From Ehretia macrophylla (taxonomy: Eukaryota > Streptophyta > Magnoliopsida > Boraginales > Ehretiaceae): a stretch of DNA of 64,000 nucleotides. Each line of letters begins with the position of its first letter. Position 1 is the first letter of the stretch. The notes under the pieces were generated by a model. That model worked only from the letters and a program-made list of their open reading frames with translations. It did not search any database and was not told the DNA's origin. Shown here piece by piece: positions 1 to 11,636 of the stretch. The DNA lies in the NCBI GenBank assembly GCA_037974665.1, contig CM075775.1, forward strand, positions 68,372,945 through 68,436,944, read 5' to 3'. The translations under genes and the position numbers were made by a program.

Positions 1-52
1 GGCTGGCACTGTGAATCATTAACACATTTAGGAATTGTGCCCTCAACATGAC

Positions 53-172
53 GGGTGCGATCATACCAGCACTAATGCACCGGATCCCATCAGAACTCCG
101 AAGTTAAGGGTGCTTAGGCGAGAGTAGTACTAAGATGGGTGACCCCCTGGGAAGTCCTCGTGTTGTACCCCT
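53..172 (+). rRNA. 5S rRNA gene, copy 1
   Basis: Full-length 120-bp 5S gene, the RNA component of the large ribosomal subunit, transcribed by RNA polymerase III. Differs from the window consensus at C57G, G64A, G81A, C114T and C120T; 57 and 64 lie in the internal box A region and 81 in box C. The upstream TATA-like box is weakened (CATTTA). Confidence 0.9.
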
Positions 173-392
173 TTTTCAATTTTTTTTTGCCCTGGTTTGG
201 GTTGCCAAGATACTTTATCCACCAAATCTCTATTACCGAATACCACGGAACATTGGGCAAGACAACTTCGTTTCACGTAGAGGTCAGGCCAGCAAACTGA
301 GGGCGTGGGGTTTTTGACCAGGTCTCCGTCGCTCCGGTGCCCATAACTTTTTATTCGTAAGGAGTTACGCTGCGCACAGCATACCGTTGCAA

Positions 393-407
393 AGCTCTCT
401 GAGAGCT
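393..407. repeat. 15-bp palindrome in the 5S spacer (example unit)
   Basis: AGCTCTCTGAGAGCT: two 7-bp arms around one T. It recurs about 340 bp after the 5S start in most units, often with one arm mutated, so it belongs to the ancestral unit. It could form a short hairpin. Its function is unknown. Confidence 0.8.
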
Positions 408-730
408 CTACGACGGGGGCAGCCAGCTTGCTCGTTGTGCCCATTTTTAGAGCCCAAAATCGAATGTTTTCATCAGTTTCAGGACACTTTTCTTTTTTTG
501 CCCTATTTTTTAGTCCCGGATCGTACGTCGTGAGCTGTTAAGAGGATGACAACCTGACTCGCGGTACATCAGAGGGCCCTACAACGTGTCGATATCACGT
601 CTTGCGAGGATGCTGCGTTGTTGAAGTGGATGGGTTGTCGTTAAGCCCATTGGGCCTTTTGAATAGGCCATCTCTCTAGGCTGGCACTGTGAACCGTTAA
701 CACATATAGGAATTGTGTTGTCAACATGAC

Positions 731-850
731 GGGTACGATCATACCAGTACTAATGAACCGGATCCCATCAGAACTTCGAATTTAAGCGTGCTTGGGCGAG
801 AGTAGTACTAGGATGGGTGAGCCCCTGAGAAGTCCTCGTGTTGCACCGGC
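731..850 (+). rRNA. 5S rRNA gene, copy 2
   Basis: Full length. Changes: G5A, C18T, C26A, C46T, G51T, C91G, G98A, C118G, C119G. Shares C91G, G98A and the 3' CCGGC end with copy 13, 7,406 bp downstream. Both also have GTGTTGTCAACATGAC just before the gene. Confidence 0.9.
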
Positions 851-1407
851 TTTTCAATTTTTTTTGCCCTGGTTAGGGTTGCCAAGATACTTTATCCACC
901 AAATCTCTATTACCGAATCCCACGGAACATTGGGTAAGACAACTTCGCTCCACATAGTGGCCAGGCCCGCAAACCGAGGGCATAGGGTTTGTGACCAGGT
1001 CTCCGTCGCTCCGGTGCCTATAACTTTTCATCCGTAAGGAGTTACGCGGCGCACAGCATACCGTTGCAAAGCTCTCTGAGAGCTCTACCACGGGGGCAGC
1101 AAGCTTCCTCACTGTGCCCATTTTTGGAGACCAAAATCGAACATTTTCATTAGTTTCAAGCCACTTTTCTTCTTTTGCTCAGTTTTTCCGTCCCGTATCA
1201 TACGTCGTGAGCTGTTAAAAGGACGACAACCTGACTCGCAGGACATCAGAGGGCCCTACAACGTGTCGATATCACGTCTTGCGAGGATGCTGCGTTGTTG
1301 AAGTGGATGAGTTTTTGTTAAGCCCATTGGGCCTTTTGAATGGGTCATCTCTCTAGGCTGGCATTGTGAACTTTTAACACCTATAGGAATTGTGCCCTCA
1401 ACATGGC

Positions 1408-1527
1408 GGGTGCGATCATACCAGCACTAATGCACCGGATCCCATCCGAACTCCGAAGTTAAACGTGCTTGGGCGAGAGTAGTACTAGGATGGGTGACCC
1501 CTTGGGAAGTCCTCGGGTTGCACCCCC
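1408..1527 (+). rRNA. 5S rRNA gene, copy 3
   Basis: Full length. Changes: A40C, G56A, C95T, T109G. All four are shared with copy 14, 7,407 bp downstream. Confidence 0.9.
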
Positions 1528-1998
1528 TTTTCAATTTTTTTTGCCCTGGTTAGGGTTGCCAAGATACTGTATCCACCATATCTCTATTACCGAATCCCAC
1601 GGAACATTGGGCAAGACAACTTCGCTTCACGTAGAGGTCGAGCCCGCAAACCGAGGGCGTAGGGTTTGTGACCAGGTCTCCGTCGCTCCGGTGCCCATAA
1701 CTTTTTTTCCGTAAGGAGTTACGCGGTGCACAACATACCGTTGCAAAGCTCTCTGAGAGCTCTACGACGGGGGAAGCTAGCTTGCTCACTATGCCCATTT
1801 TTGGTGCCCAAAATTGAACGTTTTCATCAGTTTCAGGCCACTTTTGTTCTTTTGCTCTATTTTTTCATCCCGGATCGTACGTCGTGAGCTGTTAAAAAGA
1901 CGACAACCTGACTCACAGGACATCAGAGGGCCCTACAACGTGTCGATATCACGTCTTGTGAGGATGTTGCATTGTTGAAGCGGATGGGTTGTCGTTAA

Positions 1999-2022
1999 GC
2001 CCATTGGGCCTTTTGAATGGGC
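1999..2022. repeat. Spacer hairpin upstream of 5S (example unit)
   Basis: GCCCATT and AATGGGC form a 7-bp inverted repeat around a 10-base loop, roughly 65-90 bp before the next 5S start. It is present in most units. The arms contain TGGGCC/GGCCCA-type words that resemble plant site II promoter elements; that link is only inference. Confidence 0.6.
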
Positions 2023-2084
2023 CATCTCTCTAGGCTGGCACTGTGAATTGTTAACACATATAGGAATTGTGCCCTCAACATGAC

Positions 2085-2204
2085 GGGTGCGATCATATTA
2101 GCACTAATGCACTGGATCCCATCAGAACATCGTAGTTAAGTGTGCTTGGGCGAGAGTAGTACTAGGATGGGTGACCCCCTGGTAAGTCCTCGTGTTGCAC
2201 CCCC
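2085..2204 (+). rRNA. 5S rRNA gene, copy 4
   Basis: Full length. Changes: C14T, C15T, C29T, T45A, C46T, A49T, C57T, G99T. Shares C15T and A49T with copy 15, 7,406 bp downstream. Confidence 0.9.
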
Positions 2205-2761
2205 TTTTCAATTTTTTTTCCCTTGGTTAGGGTTGCCAAGATAGTTTATCCACCAAATCTCTATTACCGACTCCCACGGAACATTGGCCAAGACAACTTC
2301 GCTTCACGTAAAGGCTCGGCCCGCAAACCGAGGGCATAGGGTTTGTGACCCGGTCTCCGTCGCTCCGGTGCCTATAACTTTTGATCCGTAAGGAGTTACG
2401 CGGCGCACAGCATACTGTTGTAAAGCTCTCTGAGAGCTCTATGACGGGGGCAGGAAGCTTGCTCGCTGTGCCCGTTTTGGTATCCCAAAATAGAACGTTT
2501 TCATCTGTTTCAGGCCACTTTTCTTCTTTTGCCTTGTTTTTTCGTCCCGGATCGTACGTTGTGAGCTGTTAAAAGGACGACAACCTGACTCGCGCGATAT
2601 CAGATGGCCCTACAACGTGTCGATATCACGTCTTGCGAGGATGCTGCGTTGTTGAATCGGTTGGGTTGTCGTTAAGCCCATTGGGCCTTTTGAATGGGCC
2701 ATCTCTCTAGGCTGGCACTGTGAACCGTTAAAACATATAGGAATTGTGCCCTCAACATGAC

Positions 2762-2881
2762 GGGTACAATCATACCAGCACTAATGCACCGAATCTCATC
2801 AGAACTCCGAAGCTAAGCATGCTTGGGCGAGAGTAGTACTAGGATGGGTGACCCCCTGGGAAGTCCTCGTATTGAACCCCC
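2762..2881 (+). rRNA. 5S rRNA gene, copy 5
   Basis: Full length. Changes: G5A, G7A, G31A, C35T, T52C, G58A, G110A, C114A. T52C and G58A fall in box A. Shares G31A, T52C and G58A with copy 16. Its spacer lacks about 15 bp near 2930 (TCTCTATTACCGAA missing). Confidence 0.9.
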
Positions 2882-3423
2882 TTTTCAATTTTTTTTTCCC
2901 TGGTTAGGGTTGCCAAGATACTTTAAGCACCAAATCCCACGGAACGTTGGGCAAGACAACTTCGTTTCACGTAGAGGTCGGGCACGCAAACCGAGGGCGT
3001 AGGGTTCATGACCAGGTCTCCATCGCTCCGGTGCCCATAACTTTTGATCCGTAAGGAGTTACGCGGCGTACAGCATACCGTTGTAAAGCTCTCTTAGAGC
3101 TCTACGACAGTGGCAGCCAGCTTGCTCGCTGTGCCATTTTTGGAGCCCAAAATAGACCGTTTTCATCAGTTTCAGGCCACTTTTCTTCTTTTGCTCTGTT
3201 TTTTCATCCCGGATTATACGTTGTGAGCTGTTAAAAGGACAACAACCTGACTCGCGGGTTATCAGAGGGCCCTACAACGTGTCGACATCACGTCTTGCGA
3301 GGATACTGCGTTGTGGAAGCGGATGGGTTGTCGTTAAGCCCATTGGGCCTTTTGAATGGGCCATCTCTCTAGGCTGGCACTGTGAACCGTTAACACATAT
3401 AGGAATTGTACCCTCAACATGAT

Positions 3424-3543
3424 GGGTGAGATCATACCAGCACTAATGCACCTGATCCCATCAGAATGCCCAAGTTAAGCGTCGTTGGGCGAGGGGAGGG
3501 CTAGGATGGGTGACCCCATAGGAAGTCCTCGTGTTGTACCCCC
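3424..3543 (+). rRNA. 5S rRNA gene, copy 6 (heavily mutated)
   Basis: Still 120 bp, but one of the worst copies: C6A, G30T, C44T, T45G, G48C, G60C, C61G, A71G, T73G, T76G, A77G, C95A, G97A, C114T. Changes cluster in and around the internal control region, so transcription by polymerase III is doubtful. Shares C6A, C95A and G97A with copy 17, and C95A and G97A with copy 9. Confidence 0.85.
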
Positions 3544-4071
3544 GTTTTCAATTTGTTTTGCCCTGGTTAGGGTTGCCAGGATACTTTATCCATCAAATCT
3601 CTATTACCGAATCCCACGGAACATTGGGCAAGACAATTTCACTGTACGTGGAGGCCGGGCGTGCTTGGGCGAGGGCGTAGGGTTCGTGACCAGGTCTCTA
3701 TCGCTCCAGTGCCCATAACTTTTGATCCGTAAGGAGTTACGCAACGCACAGCATACCATTGCAAAGCTCTTTGAGAGCTCTACGACGGGGATAGCGAGCT
3801 AGCTGTGCCCCTTTTTGGAGCCCAAAATCGAACGTTTTAATCAGTTTCAGGCCACTTTTATTCTTTTGCTCTATTTTTCCATCCCAGATCGTACGTCGTG
3901 AGCTGTTAAAAGGATGACAACCTGACTCGCGGGACATCAGAGGGCCATACAACGTGTTGATATCACATCTTGCGAGGATGCTGCGTTGTTGAAGCCGATG
4001 GGTTCTCGTTAAGCCCATTGGGTCTTTTGAATGGGCCATCTCTCTAGGCTGGCACTGTGAACCGTTAACAC

Positions 4072-4098
4072 ATATAGGAATTGTGCCCTCAACATGAC
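4072..4098 (+). promoter_or_regulatory. 5S upstream promoter (example, copy 7)
   Basis: ATATA at -27 to -23 (4072-4076), GC at -14/-13 (4085-4086) and C at -1 (4098) match the plant 5S upstream layout of a TATA-like box, a GC dinucleotide and -1 C. The same block, CACATATAGGAATTGTGCCC followed by TCAACATGAC, precedes nearly every copy in the window. It is missing before truncated copy 35. Confidence 0.75.
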
Positions 4099-4218
4099 GG
4101 GTGCGATCATACCAGCACTAATGCACCGGATCCCATCAGAACTCCGAAGTTAATCGTGCTTGGGCGAGAGTCGTACTAGGATGGGTGACCCCCTGGGAAG
4201 TCCTCGTGTTGCACCCGC
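4099..4218 (+). rRNA. 5S rRNA gene, copy 7
   Basis: Full length and among the least diverged copies, with only G56T, A74C and C119G. The upstream block is canonical. Confidence 0.92.
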
Positions 4219-4233
4219 TTTTCAATTTTTTTT
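4219..4233 (+). terminator. Pol III T-run terminator (example, copy 7)
   Basis: TTTT at 4219-4222 and eight T at 4226-4233, separated by CAA, directly after the 5S gene. T-runs of this kind on the coding strand stop RNA polymerase III. Nearly all units keep both runs. Confidence 0.8.
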
Positions 4234-4775
4234 GCCCTGGTTAGGGTTGCCAAGATACTTTATCCATCAAATCTCTATTACCGAATCCCACGGAACATTG
4301 GGCAAGATAACTTCGCTTCACATAGAGGCCAGGCCCGCAAACCGACGACGTAGGGTTTGTGACCAGGTCTCCGTCGTTCCATTGCCCATAACTTTTGATC
4401 CGTAAGGAGTTACGTGGTGTACAGCATACCGTTGCAAAGCTCTCTAAGAGCTCTACGACGGGGGCAGTGAGCTTACTCGCTGTGCCCCATTTTGGAGCCC
4501 AAAATTGAACGTTTTCATCAGTTTCAGGCCACTTTTGTTCTTTTGTTCTATTTTTTCGTCCCGGATCGTACGTCGTGAGTTGTTAAAAGGACGACAACCT
4601 GACTCGCAGGACATCAGATGGGCCTACAACGTGTCGATGCCACGTCTTGCGAGGATGCTACGTTGTTGAAGCAGATGGGTTGTCAGTAAGCCCATTTGGC
4701 CTTTTGAATAGGACATCTCTCTAGGCTGGAACTGTGAACCGTTAACACATATAAGAATTATGGCCTCAACATGAC

Positions 4776-4895
4776 GGGTGCGATCATACCAGCACTAATG
4801 CACCGGATCCCATCAGTACTCCGAAGTTAAGCGTGCTTGGGCGAGAGTAGTACTAGGATGGGTGACCCTCAGAGAAGTCCTCGTGTCGCTCCCCC
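4776..4895 (+). rRNA. 5S rRNA gene, copy 8
   Basis: Full length. Changes: A42T, C94T, T96A, G98A, T112C, A115T. The preceding spacer has ATAAGAATTATGGCCTCAAC, a variant otherwise seen before copy 18. Confidence 0.9.
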
Positions 4896-5451
4896 TTTTC
4901 ACTTTTTTTTGCCCTGGTTAGGGTTTCCAAGATACTTTATCCACGAAATCTCTATTACTGAATCCCACAGAGCATTGGCCAAGACAACTTCGCTTCACGT
5001 AGAGGTCGGGCCCGCAATCCGAGGGCGTAGGGTTTGTGACCAGGTCTCCGTCGCTCCGGTGCCACTAACTTTTGATCTGTAAGGAGTTACGCGGCGCGCA
5101 GCATACCATTGCAAAGATCTCTAAGAGCTCTACTGCGGGGGCAACTAGCTTGCTCACTGTGCCCTTTTTGGAGCCTAAAATCGAACGTTTTCATCAGTTT
5201 CAGGCCACTTTTCTTCATTTGCTCTATTTTTTCATCCCGGATTGTACGTCCTGAGCTGTTAAAAGGACGACAACCTGACTCGCGGGTTAACAGAGGGCCC
5301 TACAATGTGTCGACATCACGTCTTTCGAGGATGCTGCGTTGTTGAAGCGGATGGGTTGTCGTTAAGCCCATTGGGCCTTTTGAATGGGCCATCTCTCTAG
5401 GCTGGCACTGTGAACCGTTAACACATATAGGAATTGTGCCCTCAACATGAT

Positions 5452-5571
5452 GGGTGCGATCATACCAGCACTAATGCACTGGATCCCATCAGAACTACGA
5501 AGTTAAGCGTGCTTGGGCGAGAGTAGTACTAGGATGGTTGACCCCATAGGAAGTCCTCGTGTTGCACCCCC
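5452..5571 (+). rRNA. 5S rRNA gene, copy 9
   Basis: Full length. Changes: C29T, C46A, G87T, C95A, G97A. The CCCCATAGG variant links it to copies 6 and 17. Confidence 0.9.
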
Positions 5572-6126
5572 GTTTTCAATTTTTTTTGCCCTGGTTAGGG
5601 TTGCCAAGATACTTTATCCATCAAATCTCTATTACCGAATCCCACGGAACATTGGGCAAGACAATTTTGCTTCACGTGGAGGCCGGGACGGCAAACCGAG
5701 GGCGTAGGGTTTGTGACCAGGTCTCTGTCGCTCCAGTGCCCATAACTTTTGATCCGTAAGGAGTTACGCATCGCATAGCATACTGTTGCAAAGCTCTTTG
5801 AGAGCTCTACGACGGGGGCAGAGAGCTAGTTGTGCCCCTTTTTGGAGCCCAAAATCGAACATTTTGATCAGTTTCAGGCCACTTTTCTTCTTTTGCTCTA
5901 TTTTTTCCATCCCAGATCGTACGTCGTGAGCTGTTAAAAGGATGACAACCTGACTCGGAGGACATCAGAGGGCCCTACAATGTGTCGACATCACGTCTTG
6001 CGAGGATGCTGCGTTGTTGAAGCAGATGGGTTGTCGTTAAGCCCATTGGGCCTTTTGAATGGGCCATATCTCTAGGCTGGCACTGTGAACCGTTAACACA
6101 TATAGGAATTGTGCCCTCAACATGAT

Positions 6127-6246
6127 GGGTGCAATCATACCAGCACTAATGCACCAGATCCCATCAGAACTCCGAAGTTAAGCATGCTTAGGCGAGAGTA
6201 GTACTAGGATGGGTGACCCCCTGGGAAGTCCTCGTGTTGCACCCGC
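6127..6246 (+). rRNA. 5S rRNA gene, copy 10
   Basis: Full length. Changes: G7A, G30A, G58A, G64A, C119G. G58A and G64A lie in box A. Confidence 0.9.
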
Positions 6247-6802
6247 TTTTCAGTTTTTTTTGCCCTATTTAGGGTTGCCAAGATACTTTATCCACCAAAT
6301 CTCTATTACTGAATCCCACGGAACATTGGGTAAAACAACTTCGCTTCACATAGAGGCTGGGCCCGCAAATCGAGGGCGTAGGGTTTGTGACCATGTCTCC
6401 GTCGCTCCGGTGCCCATAATTTTGATCCGTAAGGAGTTACGCGGCGTACAACATACCGTTGCAAAGCTCTCTGAGAGCTCTACGACAGGGGCAACTAGCT
6501 TGCTCACTGTACCCCATTTTGGAGAACAAAATCGAACGTTTTCATCAGTTTTTAGCCACTTTTGTTCTTTTGCTCTATTTTTTTGTCCCGGATCGTATGT
6601 CGTGAGCTATTAAAAGGACGACAACCTGACTCGCGGGACATCAGAGGGCCCTACAATGTGTCGATATCACGTCTTGCGAGGATGCTGCGTTATTGGAGTG
6701 GATGGGTTGTCGTTAAGCCCATTGGGCCTTTTGAATGGGCCATCTCCCTAGGCTGGGACTGTGAACCGTTAACACATATAGGAATTGTGCCCTCAACATG
6801 AC

Positions 6803-6922
6803 GGGTGCGATCATACCAGCACTAGTGCACCGGATCCCATCAGAACTCCGAAGTTAAGCGTGCTTGGGCGAGAGTAGTACTAGGATGGGTGACCCATTGG
6901 TAAGTCCTCATGTTGCACCCCC
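6803..6922 (+). rRNA. 5S rRNA gene, copy 11
   Basis: Full length. Changes: A23G, C94A, C95T, G99T, G108A. The internal control region up to position 93 is intact. Confidence 0.9.
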
Positions 6923-7478
6923 TTTTCAATTTTTTTTGCCCTGGCTAGGGTTTCCAAGCTAGTTTATCAACGAAATCTCTATTACCAAATCCCATGGAAC
7001 ATTGGGCAAGACAACTTCGCTTCACGTAGAGGCCGGGCCCGCAAACCGAGGGCGTAGGGTTTGTGACCAGGTCTCCGTCACTCCGGTGCCCATAACTTTT
7101 GATCCATAAGGTGTTACGCGGCGCACAGCATACCGTTGCAAAGCCCTCTGAGAGCCCTACAACAGGGGCAGCTAGCTTGCTCGTTGTGCCCTTTTTGAAG
7201 CCCAAAATTGAACGTTTTTATCCGTTTCAGGCCACTTTTGTTCTTTTGCTCTTTTTCTTCGTCATAGATTGTACGTCGTGAGCTGTTAAAAGGACAACAA
7301 CCTGACTCGCGGGACATCAGAGGGCCCTACAACGTGTCGATATCACGTCTTGCGAGGATGCTGCGTTGTTGGAGCGGATGGGTTGTCAATAAGCCCATTG
7401 GGCCTTTTGAATGGGCCATCTCTCTAGGTTGGCACTGTGAATCATTAACACATATAGGAGTTGTGCCCTCAACATGAC

Positions 7479-7598
7479 GGGTGTGATCATACCAGCACTA
7501 ATGCACCGGATCCCATCAGAACTCCGAAGTTAAGCGTGCTTGGGCAAGAGTAGTACTAGGATTGGTGACCCCCTGGGAAGTCCTCGTGTTGCACCCCC
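7479..7598 (+). rRNA. 5S rRNA gene, copy 12
   Basis: Full length with only C6T, G68A and G85T. Its spacer lacks about 20 bp near 7708 compared with its paralogue downstream of copy 1. Confidence 0.9.
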
Positions 7599-8136
7599 TT
7601 TTCAATTTTTTTTGCGTTGGTTAGGGTTGCCAAGATACTTTATCCACCAAATCTCTATTACCGAATACCTCGGAACATTGGGCAAGACAACTTCGTTTCA
7701 CGTAGAGGGCGTAGGGTTTTTGACCAGGTCTCCGTCGCTCCGGTGCCCATAACTTTTGATCTGTAAGGAGTTACGCGGCGCACAGCATACCGTTGCAAAT
7801 CTCTCTGGGAGCTCTACGACGGGGGCAGCTAGCTTGCTCGCTTTGCCCATTTTTGGAGCCCAAGATCGAACGTTTTCTTCAGTTTCAGGACACTTTTCTT
7901 CTTTTGCCTTGTTTTTCTGTCCCGGATCGTACGTTGTGAGCTGTTAAAAGGGCGACAACCTGACCCGCGGTACATCAGAGGGCCCTACAATGTGTCGATA
8001 TCACGTCTTGCGAGGATGCTGCGTTGTTGAAGTGGATGGGTTGTCATGAAGCCCATTGGGCCTTTTGAATGGGCCATCTCTCTAGGCTGGCATTGTGAAT
8101 CGTTAACACATATAGGAATTGTGTTGTCAACATGAC

Positions 8137-8256
8137 GGGTGCGATCATACCAGCACTAATGCACCGGATCCCATCAGAACTCCGAAGTTAAGTGTGCTTT
8201 GGCGATAGTAGTACTAGGATGGGTGAGCCCCTGAGAAGTCCTCGTGTTGCACCGGC
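8137..8256 (+). rRNA. 5S rRNA gene, copy 13
   Basis: Full length. Changes: C57T, G64T, G70T, C91G, G98A, C118G, C119G. Paralogue of copy 2. Confidence 0.9.
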
Positions 8257-8814
8257 TTTTCAATTTTTTTTTGCCCTGGTTCGGGTTGCCAAGATACTTT
8301 ATCCACCAAATCTCTATTACCGAATCCCACGGAACATTGGGCAAGAAAACTTCGCTTCACATAGTAGCCGGGCCCGCAAAACGAGGGCATAGGGTTTGTG
8401 ACCAGGTCTCCGTCGCTCCAGTGCCCATAACTTTTGATCCGTAATTAGTTACGCGGCGCACAGCATACCGTTGCAAAGCTCTCTGAGAGCTCTACCACGG
8501 GGGCAGCCAGCTTACTCGCTGTGCCTTTTTTTGGAGCCCAAAATCGAACATTTTCATCAGTGTCAAGCCACTTTTCTTCTTTTACTCAGTTTTTCTGTCC
8601 CGTATCATACGTCGTGAGCTGTTAAGAGGACAACAACCTGACTCGCAGGACATCAGAGGGCCCTACAACGTGTCGATATCACGTCTTACGAGGATGCTGT
8701 GTTGTTGAAGTGGATGGGTTTTCGTTAAGTAGAGTGGGCCTTTTGAATGGGCCATCTCTCTAGGCTGGCATTGTGAACCGTTAATGCATATAGGAATTGT
8801 GCCCTCAACATGAC

Positions 8815-8934
8815 GGGTGCGATCATACCAGCACTAATGCACCGGATCCCATCCGAACTCCTAAGTAAAACATGCTTGGGAGAGTGTAGTACTAGGATGG
8901 GTGACCCCTTGGGAAGTCCTCGGGTTGCACCCCA
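8815..8934 (+). rRNA. 5S rRNA gene, copy 14
   Basis: Full length. Changes: A40C, G48T, T53A, G56A, G58A, C67A, A71T, C95T, T109G, C120A. Paralogue of copy 3 with extra box A damage. Confidence 0.9.
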
Positions 8935-9490
8935 TTTTCAATTTTTTTTGCCCGGGTTAGGGTTGCCAGGATACTGTATCCACCAATTCTCTATTACCGA
9001 ATCCCACGGAACATTGGGCAACACAACTTCGCTTCACGTAGAGGCTGGGCCCGCAAACCGAGGGCGTAGGGTTGGTGACCAGGTCTCCGTCGCTCCGGTA
9101 CCCATAACTTTTGATCCGTAAGGAGTTACGTGGCGCACAGCATACCATTGCAAAGCTCTCTGAGAGCTCTACGAAGGAGGCAGCTAGCTTGCTTGCTATG
9201 CCATTTTTGGAGCCCAAAATTGAACGTTTTCATCAGTTTTAGGCCACTTTTGTTCTTTTGCTCTATTTTTCCATCCCGGATCGTACGTCGTGAGCTGTTA
9301 AAAGGACGACAACCTGACTCGCGGGACATCAGAGGGCGTTACAACGTGTCGATACCATGTCTTACGAGGATGTTGCGTTGTTGAAGCGGATGGGATGTCG
9401 TTAAGCCCATTGGGCCTTTTGAATGGGCCATATCTCTAGGCTGGCACTGTGAATCGTTAACCCATATAGGAATTGTGCTCTCAACATGAC

Positions 9491-9610
9491 AGGTGCGCTC
9501 ATACTAGCACTAATGCACCGGATCCCATCAGAACTCCGTAGTTAAGCGTGCTTGGGCGAGAGTAGTACTAGGATGGGTGACCCCCTGGGAAGTCCTCGTG
9601 TTGCACCCCC
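9491..9610 (+). rRNA. 5S rRNA gene, copy 15
   Basis: Full length. Changes: G1A, A8C, C15T, A49T. The rest is canonical; the altered first base would change the 5' end of the transcript. Confidence 0.9.
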
Positions 9611-10167
9611 TTTTCAATTTTTTTTGCCCTGGTTAGGGTTGCCAAGATACTTTATCCACCAAATCTCTATTACCGAATCCCACGGAACATTGGGCAAGAC
9701 AACTTCGCTTCACGTAGAGGCCGGGCCAGCAAACCGAGGTTGTAGGGTTTGTGACCTGGTCTCCGTCACTCCGATGACCATAACTTTTGATCCGTAAGGA
9801 GTTATGCGGCGCACAGCATACCGTTGCAAAGCTCTTTGAGAGCTCTACTACGGGGGCAGCGAGCTTGCTCGCTGTGCCCATTTTGGGATCCCAAAATGCA
9901 ACGTTTTCATCTGTTTCAGGCCACTTTTCTTCTTTTTCCCTATTTTTTTGTCCCGGATCGTACATCGTGAGCTGTTAAAAGGACGACAACCTGACTCGCG
10001 GGATATCAGATAGCCCTACAACGTGTCGATATCATGTCTTGCGAGGATGCTGCGTTGTTGAAGCGGATGGGTTGTCGTTAAGCCCATTGGGCCTTTTGAA
10101 TGGGCCATCTCTCTAGGCTGACACTATGAACCGTTAACACATATAGGAATTGTGCCCTCAACATGAC

Positions 10168-10287
10168 GGGTGCGATCATTCCAGCACTAATGCACCGAAT
10201 CCCATCAGAACTCCGAAGCTAAGCATGCTTGGGCAAGAGTAGTACTAAGATGGGTGACCCCTTGGGAAGTCCTCGTGTTGCACCCCC
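10168..10287 (+). rRNA. 5S rRNA gene, copy 16
   Basis: Full length. Changes: A13T, G31A, T52C, G58A, G68A, G81A, C95T. Paralogue of copy 5; both spacers also carry the TTTAAGCACC variant. Confidence 0.9.
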
Positions 10288-10843
10288 TTTTCATTTTTTT
10301 TTTCCCTGGTTAGGGTTGCCAAGATACTTTAAGCACCAAATCTCTATTAACGAATCCCACGGAACATTGGGCAAGACAACTTCGCTTCACGTAGAGGCCG
10401 GGCCCGCAAACCGAGGGCGTAGGGTTCTTGACCAGGTCTCCGTCGCGCCGGTGCCCATAACTTTTGATCTGTAAGGAGTTACGCGGCGCACAGCATACCG
10501 TTGCAAAGCTCTCTTAGAGCTCTACGACATGGTCAGCCAGCTTGCTCGCTGTGCCCTTTTTGGAGCCCAAAATAGAACATTTTCATCAGTTTCAGGCCAC
10601 TTTTCTTTTTTTGCTCTGTTTTTTCATCACGGATCGTACGTCGTGAGCTGTTAAAAGGACGACAACCTGACTCGCAGGATATTAAAGGGCCCTACAACGT
10701 GTTGACATCACGTCTTGCGAGGATGCTACGTTGTTGAAGCGGATGGGTTGTCGTTAAGCGCATTGGGCCTTTTGAATTGGCCATCTCTATAGGCTAGCAC
10801 TGTGAACCGTTAACACATATAGGAATTGTGCCCTCAACATGAT

Positions 10844-10963
10844 GGGTGAGATCATACCAGCACTAATGCACCGGATCCCATCAGAACTCCGAAGTTAAGT
10901 GTGCTTGGGCGAGAGTAGTGCTAGGATGGGTGACCCCATAGGAAGTCCTCGTGTTGCACCCCC
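10844..10963 (+). rRNA. 5S rRNA gene, copy 17
   Basis: Full length. Changes: C6A, C57T, A77G, C95A, G97A. Paralogue of copy 6 but far less damaged, so copy 6 decayed after the duplication. Confidence 0.9.
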
Positions 10964-11516
10964 GTTTAAATTTTTTTTGCCCTGGTTAGGGTTGCCAAGA
11001 TACTTTATCCATCAAATCTCTATTACCGAATCCCACGGAACATTGGGCAAGACAATTTCGCTGCACGTGGAGGTCGGGCCCTCAAACTGAGGGCGTAGGG
11101 TTCGTGACCAGGTCTCTATCGCTCCAGTGCCCATAACTTTTGATCCGTAAGGTGTTACGCAGCGCACAGCATAACGTTGCAAAGCTCTTTGAGAGCTCTA
11201 CGACGGGGGCAGCGAGCTTGCTGTGCCCCTTTTTGGTGCCCAAAATCGAACGTTTTCATTAGTTTTAGGCCACTCTTCTTCATTTGCTCTATTTTTTCGT
11301 CCCAGATCGTACGTCGTGAGATGTTGAAAGGATGACAACCTAACTCATGGGACATCAGAGGGCCCTACAACGTGTCGATATCACGTCTTGCGAGGATGCT
11401 GCGTTGTTGAAGCGGATGGGTTATCATTAAGCCCATTGGGCCTTTTGAATGGGCCATCTCTCTCGGCTGGAACTGTGAACCTTTAACACATATAAGTATT
11501 ATGGCCTCAACATGAC

Positions 11517-11636
11517 GGGTGCGATCATACCAGCACTAATGCACCGAATCCCATCAGAACTCCGAAGTTAAGCGTGCTTGGGCGAGAGTAGTACTAGGAT
11601 GGGTGACCCCTTGAGAAGTCCTCGTGTTGCACCCCT
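11517..11636 (+). rRNA. 5S rRNA gene, copy 18
   Basis: Full length. Changes: G31A, C95T, G98A, C120T. Its spacer matches that of copy 8 (GGCCAAGACAACTTCGC, CGCAATCCGAGGGCG). Confidence 0.9.

Noticed and set aside
792..1037. Recurring + strand ORFs of about 81 codons (MGESSTRMGDPLGSPRVAP...) in nearly every unit
   Set aside because: They begin inside the 5S gene and run into the spacer. They recur only because the DNA unit is repeated, and many units break them with frameshifts.
873..1121. Recurring minus-strand ORFs of about 82 codons (LAAPVVELSESFATVCCAPRNS...)
   Set aside because: Antisense to the spacer, with no conserved start or domain; a shadow of the repeat.
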